From assembly GCA_023395735.1 (NCBI GenBank), contig JAEWYI010000027.1:1-29856 (forward strand): a DNA stretch of 29,856 nt. Direction: 5' to 3'. The stretch is from Cyanobacteria bacterium OH_SFB_17. GTDB lineage: Bacteria; Cyanobacteriota; Vampirovibrionia; Gastranaerophilales; Gastranaerophilaceae. The notes below the pieces were generated by a model. It did no database searches and was not told the origin of the DNA. It was given only the letters and a program-made list of their open reading frames with translations. A program made the position numbers and the translations under genes. Positions 24,649 through 29,856 of this stretch are shown here, in pieces (position 1 is the stretch's first letter; each line of letters begins with the position of its first letter).

Positions 24649-25335
24649 ATGATTAGTACTGAGAGCAATAACATGAATATTTTTTATAACCAAAAACATA
24701 AAGCATTCACGCTTGCTGAAGTGCTTATAACGCTTGGAATTATTGGAGTAATTGCGGCTTTAACTATTCCAACACTGATACAACAAAAACAAAAACAAGA
24801 AACTGTTACAAAATTGCAAAAAGTATATACAACGCTTGTTCAAGCGGTTACAAGCTCAGAAGCAGAGAACGGCAACAGCGCAGAGTGGGATTGGGGCGAT
24901 AATATAACAACAACGGAAAGCTTTGATACATATTGGGCTCCATATTTAAAAATTATAAAATACTGTGATAACTACTCTATTTGTGGGTATAAAACAAACA
25001 GTGATTTGCTCAGCATTCAAAACGAATCAAGATTTGTAGTAGTTGATAATCATGGTAGAACGGTAATGCTGGCTGACGGAACTCTTTTTAAAACATTGTA
25101 CTCTGGAACTGTTAAAGCTATATTTGTTGATATCAACGGTCCACAGGGGCCTAATAAATACAACAGGGATGTTTTCAGATTTTCACTGGACAAAAACAAG
25201 CATTTAATGCCTTATGGCTATAATCATGCTGAAAGCACAATACAAGATGATTGCTCAAAATCAGGAATAGGATATGCCTGCTCATTCAAAATCATGAATG
25301 ATAATTGGCAAATTAAAGACGATTATCCGTGGTAA
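24649..25335 (+). CDS. prepilin-type (pseudopilin-like) protein 1
   Basis: A 228-residue protein with a type IV prepilin leader: basic residues, then cleavage A19|F20-T-L-A-E24 and a hydrophobic stretch LITLGIIGVIAALTIPTLI. The -1 residue is Ala rather than the usual Gly. The C-terminal part has six cysteines or so in pairs (for example YCDNYSICGY) and ends in WQIKDDYPW. These features fit minor pilins/pseudopilins of type IV pilus or type II secretion machines. An in-frame ATG at 24673 would give an 11-residue leader and is the alternative start. First of three related genes, with its own promoter. Confidence 0.88.
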   Translation: MISTESNNMNIFYNQKHKAFTLAEVLITLGIIGVIAALTIPTLIQQKQKQETVTKLQKVYTTLVQAVTSSEAENGNSAEWDWGDNITTTESFDTYWAPYLKIIKYCDNYSICGYKTNSDLLSIQNESRFVVVDNHGRTVMLADGTLFKTLYSGTVKAIFVDINGPQGPNKYNRDVFRFSLDKNKHLMPYGYNHAESTIQDDCSKSGIGYACSFKIMNDNWQIKDDYPW

Positions 25336-25369
25336 AATATTATTTAGAAAATAATTTAGGAGTAAAATT

Positions 25370-26086
25370 TTGATTATTAATCAAAACAAAAAAAATAAAT
25401 ATAAACTCGCCTTCACGCTAGCAGAAGTGCTTATAACGCTAGGAATTATTGGAGTAGTCGCGGCTTTAACTATTCCCACATTAATTACTAATTATCAAAA
25501 ACATCAAACTGTTACACAGCTTCAAAAGGCTTATAGTCAAATTAACCAAGCCTTTTTAAACGCAAAATTAGAGATGGGCGACTCTGCACAATGGTCAAAA
25601 CCAGTAGTGAACCAAGACCCGATTGAATCTCTTGATTGGTGGAATACATATTTTCTGCCAAATGCCAAGTTATCTACATCTAAAACATGTGTCGATGATA
25701 ATTTCTATGAATGTATTAGCAATACCTCTAAATATTTAGATGGCACGACAATGGGATGGACAACAAACTTACCCGCAATCTTGCTAAATGATGGATCTGT
25801 AATTAAATTGGGGAGCGTTTCTAACACTGCGAATGCTAGTGCTACTATTTGGGTTGATTTAAATGGAAAACAGAAACCTAATATTGTTGGCAAAGATCTT
25901 TTTTTAATACAATTTTATCTTCAAAATGGACTAACCGTATTAAGTGGATATCCGACGACAAAAGATGTTTTGCTTCAGGATGGTTCTGCACGTTGTAATA
26001 AAAATACAGGCTCAAGCAAAGGTACGTCTTGCGGTTACATAATCCAACAAGACGGTTGGCAAATTAAAGACGATTATCCATGGTAA
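25370..26086 (+). CDS. prepilin-type (pseudopilin-like) protein 2
   Basis: A 238-residue relative of the preceding gene, sharing the prepilin leader (cleavage A14|F15, TLAEV) and the ending WQIKDDYPW, but with an unrelated-looking middle that includes CVDDNFYEC and CNKNTGSSKGTSC as probable disulfide loops. Residues DINGPQGPN in the first and DLNGKQKPN here mark a shared loop. The TTG start at 25370 has AGGAG (25358-25362) 7 bases upstream. A 34-base gap to the first gene and no clear own promoter suggest co-transcription. Confidence 0.88.
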   Translation: MIINQNKKNKYKLAFTLAEVLITLGIIGVVAALTIPTLITNYQKHQTVTQLQKAYSQINQAFLNAKLEMGDSAQWSKPVVNQDPIESLDWWNTYFLPNAKLSTSKTCVDDNFYECISNTSKYLDGTTMGWTTNLPAILLNDGSVIKLGSVSNTANASATIWVDLNGKQKPNIVGKDLFLIQFYLQNGLTVLSGYPTTKDVLLQDGSARCNKNTGSSKGTSCGYIIQQDGWQIKDDYPW

Positions 26087-26123
26087 TTTTAATATTTATT
26101 CATAATTTGAACAAATATTAAAA
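26087..26123. repeat. 11-base AT inverted repeat upstream of prepilin 3
   Basis: TTTTAATATTT (26087-26097) and AAATATTAAAA (26113-26123) enclose a 15-base loop that contains the TTGAAC of the predicted -35. With an all-A/T stem it is a weak terminator at best; it could be an operator or chance. Confidence 0.35.
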
Positions 26124-26136
26124 TTAATGCTATATT
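26107..26136 (+). promoter_or_regulatory. promoter of the third prepilin gene
   Basis: TTGAAC (26107-26112), 18-base spacer, then TGCTATATT giving an extended -10 (26131-26136). The start near 26143 leaves a short leader containing AAGGGG. It overlaps an 11-base inverted repeat. Confidence 0.5.
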
Positions 26137-26159
26137 TATATAAAAAAAAGGGGCAAAAT

Positions 26160-26912
26160 TTGAACAAAAAAGTTATATTTAAATATGAACACAATTTTGC
26201 ATTCACGCTTGCAGAAGTGCTTATTACGCTCGGAATCATAGGCGTAGTCGCGGCTTTAACTATTCCAACTCTTATTTCAAATTACCAAAAACAAGAATAT
26301 GTAGCAAAACTCAAAAAAACATATTCTATTCTAACACAGGCCTTTTTAGAGCTTACAAATGAATATGGTTGCAATGGTAATTTGGTATGCACCGGACTAT
26401 TGGAAGAAGATGAAGGAATTTCTAAATATACATATTATTACTATAGCAAAAAATTATCTGAAAAATTAATTAAATATATAAAAACAGCAGAAATTTGTGG
26501 TATAGAGCCAAATAAAGGGTGCTTTCCAAGCGCTACTGCATCAAATTTTGACGGAACTGGAAATAAATCAAACATGGATGCTGATTCCTATTATAAATTT
26601 GTTACTGTAGACGGGGTTGCAATATATATTGCAAATGGCGCTGACAACTGCACAACAATTACCGACGCAATTCCCGCCTGCGGATGGGTTACTCTTGATA
26701 TAAATGGACCTAAAAAACCAAATGCAATAGGGCGAGACACGTTCTATTTTGATATTATAAACACAGACGGAGTAGCGCTTTTACCATCAGGCAGTCCCAA
26801 AATGACTGGCGTAGAAATTGATGATTCCCCATACCCGTGCACAAAAGAGAATCCTATAGGATATTATTGTACTGCAAAGATAGTTCAAAATGGTTGGCAA
26901 ATGGATTACTAA
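26160..26912 (+). CDS. prepilin-type (pseudopilin-like) protein 3
   Basis: A 250-residue third copy with cleavage A14|F15 and the same TLAEVLITLGIIGVVAALTI stretch. The body is different again, with cysteine pairs GCNGNLVC, CGIEPNKGC and CTTITDAIPAC, and the loop DINGPKKPN shared with its neighbours. The end reads NGWQMDY, so the IKDDYPW ending of the other two is shortened. The TTG at 26160 is chosen because AAGGGG (26148-26153) lies 6 bases upstream; the in-frame ATG 26127 has no ribosome site. The gene has its own extended -10 promoter. It ends 14 bases from the convergent proA stop. Confidence 0.86.
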   Translation: MNKKVIFKYEHNFAFTLAEVLITLGIIGVVAALTIPTLISNYQKQEYVAKLKKTYSILTQAFLELTNEYGCNGNLVCTGLLEEDEGISKYTYYYYSKKLSEKLIKYIKTAEICGIEPNKGCFPSATASNFDGTGNKSNMDADSYYKFVTVDGVAIYIANGADNCTTITDAIPACGWVTLDINGPKKPNAIGRDTFYFDIINTDGVALLPSGSPKMTGVEIDDSPYPCTKENPIGYYCTAKIVQNGWQMDY

Positions 26913-26926
26913 TTCTGAATATCTTT

Positions 26927-28174
26927 TTACAAACTCTTATGCGTAAATTTCTTTTGCCCATCAGCGTAAGGTTTTACAGTTTGTCCACTGCCATACAATT
27001 TGTATTTATATATGGTTAATCCATCAAGCCCAACAGGGCCTCTAGCGTGGGTTTTGTTGGTTGATATACCAACCTCAGCCCCAAAACCATATCTGTACCC
27101 GTCAGAAAATCTGGTAGATGCATTATGATATACTCCAGCCGAGTCCACCTCGTTCATGAACCTTTCCGCATTAGAAATATTATCGGTAACTATCGAGTCG
27201 GTATGTCCTGAACCGTAGGTGTTAATATGCGAAATTGCTTCGTCTAAATTTTTAACAAATTTATGAGATAAAATTTTATCTGAATATTCAAAATTCCAGC
27301 ACTCAGGTTTGTCTATAACTTTAATATCTGCATTTTTTATAGCAGTCAAAAGTGCTTCGCTATCTTTAAATTTTTCGTGAATCAAAACCGTTTCTACAGC
27401 GTTACAAGCGCTTGGATACTGGGTTTTAGCATCTATAATAATATCTGCGGCCATTTTTAAGTCAGCTGTTTCATCTACAAATATATGGCAAATCCCGTCT
27501 GCGTGGCCTAATACAGGTATTTTTGTGTTGTTTTGGACAAACTGAACAAGAGAATTGCCGCCTCTTGGAATAATCAAGCTTATATAATCTTTCATATCAA
27601 GCATTTTAGCTACGTCTTCTCTTGAATATACTTGATTTATAACATTTTTAGGAAACCCTTCAACACAATCAAGAGCTTCTGTGATAATTTCATAAGAAAC
27701 TCTATTTGTATTTTCAGCTTCTTTTCCGCCTTTTAAAATGACGGCATTAGCTGATTTGATTGCAAGCGAAGAGATTTGAGTTATAACATCAGGTCTAGCT
27801 TCAAAAACAATCCCTATAACACCTATCGGACAGCTGATTTTATACAAGTTCAAACCTTCATCAAGCTCTCTGGCCAACAAACATTTATTAATAGGATCAT
27901 CCAATTTAACCAAATCTCTGACCCCTGATATCATTGCGTTTAGTTTGTTATCATCAAGTTTAAGCCTATTATAAACAGCTTCAGAAAGTTCGCCCGCTTC
28001 AACCATTTTTTTTGCAGAAAGCAAATCTTTTTCATTTGCTTCTATGAGCTTTTTTCTATTTAAGTCAAGAGCGTTTGCAACCATCTCTAGCGCATTATTC
28101 TTAACCTCTGTCGAAAGATTTGCCAATTTTAAAGACGCTTCTTTCGCTTGTTTAGCAATATCTATAAATTTCAT
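26927..28174 (-). CDS. proA: glutamate-5-semialdehyde dehydrogenase
   Basis: ProA reduces gamma-glutamyl phosphate to glutamate-5-semialdehyde with NADPH, the second step of proline synthesis. It is 415 residues with PIGVIGIVFEARPDV (116-130), LIIPRGGNSLV (200-210), the catalytic C257 in PSACNAVET, and YGSGHTDSIVT near the end. AAGGAT about 6-7 bases before the ATG overlaps the proB stop, and only 10 bases separate the two genes, so they are one operon. No internal stop or frameshift is seen. Confidence 0.97.
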   Translation of the reverse strand: MKFIDIAKQAKEASLKLANLSTEVKNNALEMVANALDLNRKKLIEANEKDLLSAKKMVEAGELSEAVYNRLKLDDNKLNAMISGVRDLVKLDDPINKCLLARELDEGLNLYKISCPIGVIGIVFEARPDVITQISSLAIKSANAVILKGGKEAENTNRVSYEIITEALDCVEGFPKNVINQVYSREDVAKMLDMKDYISLIIPRGGNSLVQFVQNNTKIPVLGHADGICHIFVDETADLKMAADIIIDAKTQYPSACNAVETVLIHEKFKDSEALLTAIKNADIKVIDKPECWNFEYSDKILSHKFVKNLDEAISHINTYGSGHTDSIVTDNISNAERFMNEVDSAGVYHNASTRFSDGYRYGFGAEVGISTNKTHARGPVGLDGLTIYKYKLYGSGQTVKPYADGQKKFTHKSL

Positions 28175-28184
28175 ATTATTATCC

Positions 28185-29327
28185 TTATAAAGTCGTAATA
28201 TTGTCTCTGTTTATAACTTCATCGTATGTTTTAAAGCCTAAAATTTTTGCTATTTCATCAGAATGTGCGCCAGCGATTTTTGCGCAGTCTGCTGAGCTGT
28301 AATTTACGATTCCGCGCGCGATTTCACGCTCATTTTCATCTATAATCGAAACGACTTCGCCTTTTTTAAATTCGTTGACAACTTTTAAAATCCCTATCGG
28401 AAGGAGGCTCGTGTCTTTTTCTAAAATAGCCTTTTTAGCACCGTAATTTACGATAAGTTTACCTAAAACGTTAGTAGCATAGCCAATCCATCGCTTTTTG
28501 CCCGACAAAAGTTCCTGATGCGGCAAAAATATTGTTCCGATTTCTTTACCTTCAAAAACTTGTTGAATTATTGATGGGGTCTTTCCGTTTACTATTAAAA
28601 CAGTGCCGCCTGAGCGGGTAACTAGCCTTGCAGCTTCAAGTTTTGTCTTCATTCCGCCTCTACCACCTGCAGAAGCAGACTCGCCATAGCCTAAAATTTC
28701 TTCTGTAATTTTTTCAACAACAGGAATAATTTTAGCCTCAGGATGGGTTTTAGGATTTGAATCATAAAGTCCGTTAATATCTGACAAAATCACTAATAAA
28801 TCAGCATCAAGTTCGCTTGCAACAAGCGCAGAAAGCTTGTCATTATCAGAAAAACAAACTTGCATATCAACAAACAACTCTTCCAGCTCAATCGGCGAAA
28901 CTGTGTCATTTTGATTAATAATCGGTATAACTCCCAATTCTAAAAGTTTGTTTAACGTTGTTCGTAAACTTAAATATTTTTTTCTTTGAGAAAAATCATC
29001 TTCGGTCAACAATATTTGAGCAACAACAATGTTATACTGGTCAAAGGCGCTCTCATAAATTGACATAAGTTTGCTTTGACCTATTGCAGCACAGGCTTGT
29101 TTCATCGCAACAGCATCCGTTGAATCAACTCCAAGTTTCTTCTTGCCCAAACCAACAGCACCAGAAGATACTAATATTACGTCTTTTCCGCTTTTTTTTA
29201 GCTTATAGACATCTTCAATAAAAGAATAAACCCTCGGAAGAGATACTTGTCCTTCGTCATTGGTTAATATATTAGTGCCGAATTTTATAACAATTTTTTG
29301 GGCGTCTGTAATAGATTTTCTGTTCAT
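28185..29327 (-). CDS. proB: glutamate 5-kinase with PUA domain
   Basis: ProB phosphorylates glutamate to gamma-glutamyl phosphate, the first and feedback-controlled step of proline synthesis. The kinase domain shows KIVIKFGTN, VSSGAVGLGKKKLG, NQNDTVSP, FSDNDKLSALVASEL and GGRGGMKTKLEAA. The last about 90 residues form a PUA domain (IDENEREIARGIVNYSS). From ATG 29327 the product is 380 residues. An in-frame TTG at 29342 exists, but a TATACT lies exactly six bases before ATG 29327, so that ATG is the better start and the mRNA would be leaderless. Confidence 0.97.
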   Translation of the reverse strand: MNRKSITDAQKIVIKFGTNILTNDEGQVSLPRVYSFIEDVYKLKKSGKDVILVSSGAVGLGKKKLGVDSTDAVAMKQACAAIGQSKLMSIYESAFDQYNIVVAQILLTEDDFSQRKKYLSLRTTLNKLLELGVIPIINQNDTVSPIELEELFVDMQVCFSDNDKLSALVASELDADLLVILSDINGLYDSNPKTHPEAKIIPVVEKITEEILGYGESASAGGRGGMKTKLEAARLVTRSGGTVLIVNGKTPSIIQQVFEGKEIGTIFLPHQELLSGKKRWIGYATNVLGKLIVNYGAKKAILEKDTSLLPIGILKVVNEFKKGEVVSIIDENEREIARGIVNYSSADCAKIAGAHSDEIAKILGFKTYDEVINRDNITTL

Positions 29328-29333
29328 AAGATT

Positions 29334-29361
29334 AGTATACAATAAAACTCTAATTTTTCAA
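29334..29361 (-). promoter_or_regulatory. promoter, predicted leaderless start of proB
   Basis: Minus strand: TTGAAA (29356-29361), a 16-base spacer, TATACT (29334-29339), six bases AATCTT, then ATG 29327. Both boxes match 5 of 6. It overlaps the end of the upstream gene. Confidence 0.7.
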
Positions 29362-29856
29362 TCTTTCAGGGCGTTCCTGCATTGTTCCTGTTGAAACTCC
29401 AGCAACCATAAGCGCAGCAGGGATAAATCTTGTGATAACCGGACCGATAGAGCTTTTAGACGCTACCAGCGAAATAGCAAGACACAAATCGTCAATGTGC
29501 GGAGACATATCCGCAAGTTTAATTTTTCTATTATCTTTTACTTTAAAAGCTTTTTCATTAATCGTATTTCCTACTTTATTACCAAGAAAAATTCCAGAAA
29601 CCAGACATCCTGCTGATGCCAAAACTTTTGGCAAACCATCAGCAAGCTTTCCTTGACCGATTTTACCGAGTTTAGCAAGTTGCATAGAAATTTTCGGCTG
29701 AATTTTTTCAAATCCGCGCATACCAAGGCTCACGCAAGCTAAAGGAGTCATAATGTTTCCAACAATTTGAATAATTGCTTCTCTATATTTAGCTTTCATA
29801 TTTTCTTTTTTGTCAAACAATGCGCCACCAATAAGTCCGCCGCCGACAGAGCCTGC
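29350..29856 (-). CDS. glycine-rich membrane protein, unknown (5' end cut)
   Basis: Not recognised. The frame stays open through the window edge, where it reads AGSVGGGLIGGALFDKK, so the visible 168 residues are the C-terminal part of a longer protein and the TTG at 29820 is not the start. Visible segments are a glycine-zipper-like GGGLIGGA, a hydrophobic NIMTPLACVSLGM stretch, LASAGCLVSGIFLGN, LCLAISLVASKSSIGP and FIPAALMVAGVSTG, with basic loops between, suggesting a multi-pass or hairpin membrane protein. It may share a transcript with proB but proB also has its own promoter. Confidence 0.7.
   Translation of the reverse strand, partial: AGSVGGGLIGGALFDKKENMKAKYREAIIQIVGNIMTPLACVSLGMRGFEKIQPKISMQLAKLGKIGQGKLADGLPKVLASAGCLVSGIFLGNKVGNTINEKAFKVKDNRKIKLADMSPHIDDLCLAISLVASKSSIGPVITRFIPAALMVAGVSTGTMQERPERLKN

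Noticed and set aside
25339..25355. Hairpin ATTATTT-AGA-AAATAAT between prepilins 1 and 2 as a terminator
   Set aside because: Seven A/T pairs with a three-base loop and no T run; it lies just before a ribosome site and is too weak to call.
24703..26276. CRISPR-like or transposon repeats, because of the thrice-repeated block
   Set aside because: The block is coding, in frame, spaced by whole genes, and its differences are mainly third-position, as expected for a conserved prepilin leader.
29350..29820. A complete 156-residue protein starting at TTG 29820
   Set aside because: The frame continues without a stop to the window edge and reads a glycine-rich segment that looks like genuine protein, and no ribosome site precedes the TTG.

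Overview
The window comes from a low-GC bacterium with a Gram-negative-type envelope. It encodes a predicted outer-membrane barrel, several signal-peptide proteins and prepilin-type proteins. My best guess (inference, no database search) is a Vampirovibrionia/'Melainabacteria' genome of the Gastranaerophilales type, the non-photosynthetic sister group of Cyanobacteria. The main reason is three adjacent prepilin genes with the AFTLAEVLITLGIIG leader and, in two of them, a WQIKDDYPW end, a combination I associate with that group. No tRNA, rRNA, CRISPR array, transposase or phage gene was found.

Layout. (1) 1-2391, plus: the 3' part of purA, then hemW. (2) 2402-5640, minus: a tightly overlapped operon of an exported GHL10-type glycosyl-hydrolase-like protein, a 60-residue four-cysteine protein and an M20 peptidase. 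(3) 5739-6398, minus: an exported TPR protein, divergent from the next block. (4) 6441-16353, plus: an 11-gene complex I operon nuoA-B-C-D-H-I-J-K-L-M-N without the NADH-oxidising module nuoE-F-G, so the electron donor is probably ferredoxin or another low-potential carrier. (5) 16391-18969: a small exported protein, ispG, a calcineurin-like phosphoesterase and a small membrane protein. (6) 19089-24599, plus: an MnmD-like methyltransferase with a large insertion overlapping a flavoprotein gene, a HepT/MntA type VII toxin-antitoxin pair, a class II CPD photolyase and an outer-membrane barrel. (7) 24649-26912, plus: three prepilin-like genes. (8) 26927-29327, minus: proB-proA for proline synthesis. 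(9) The right edge cuts a glycine-rich membrane protein gene.

Two cross-cutting patterns stand out. First, five genes (ispG, the MnmD-like gene, mntA, phr, proB) have a good -10 box whose last base lies exactly 7 bases before the A of the ATG, with no Shine-Dalgarno. This predicts leaderless mRNAs, while other genes in the window have normal Shine-Dalgarno sites. Second, eight genes start best at GTG or TTG (six of them TTG) once Shine-Dalgarno spacing is considered, so several starts given here are internal to the longest open frame.

The strongest candidates for something new are the MnmD-like/flavoprotein pair as a possible split substitute for bifunctional MnmC, the leaderless start architecture, and the donor-less complex I.
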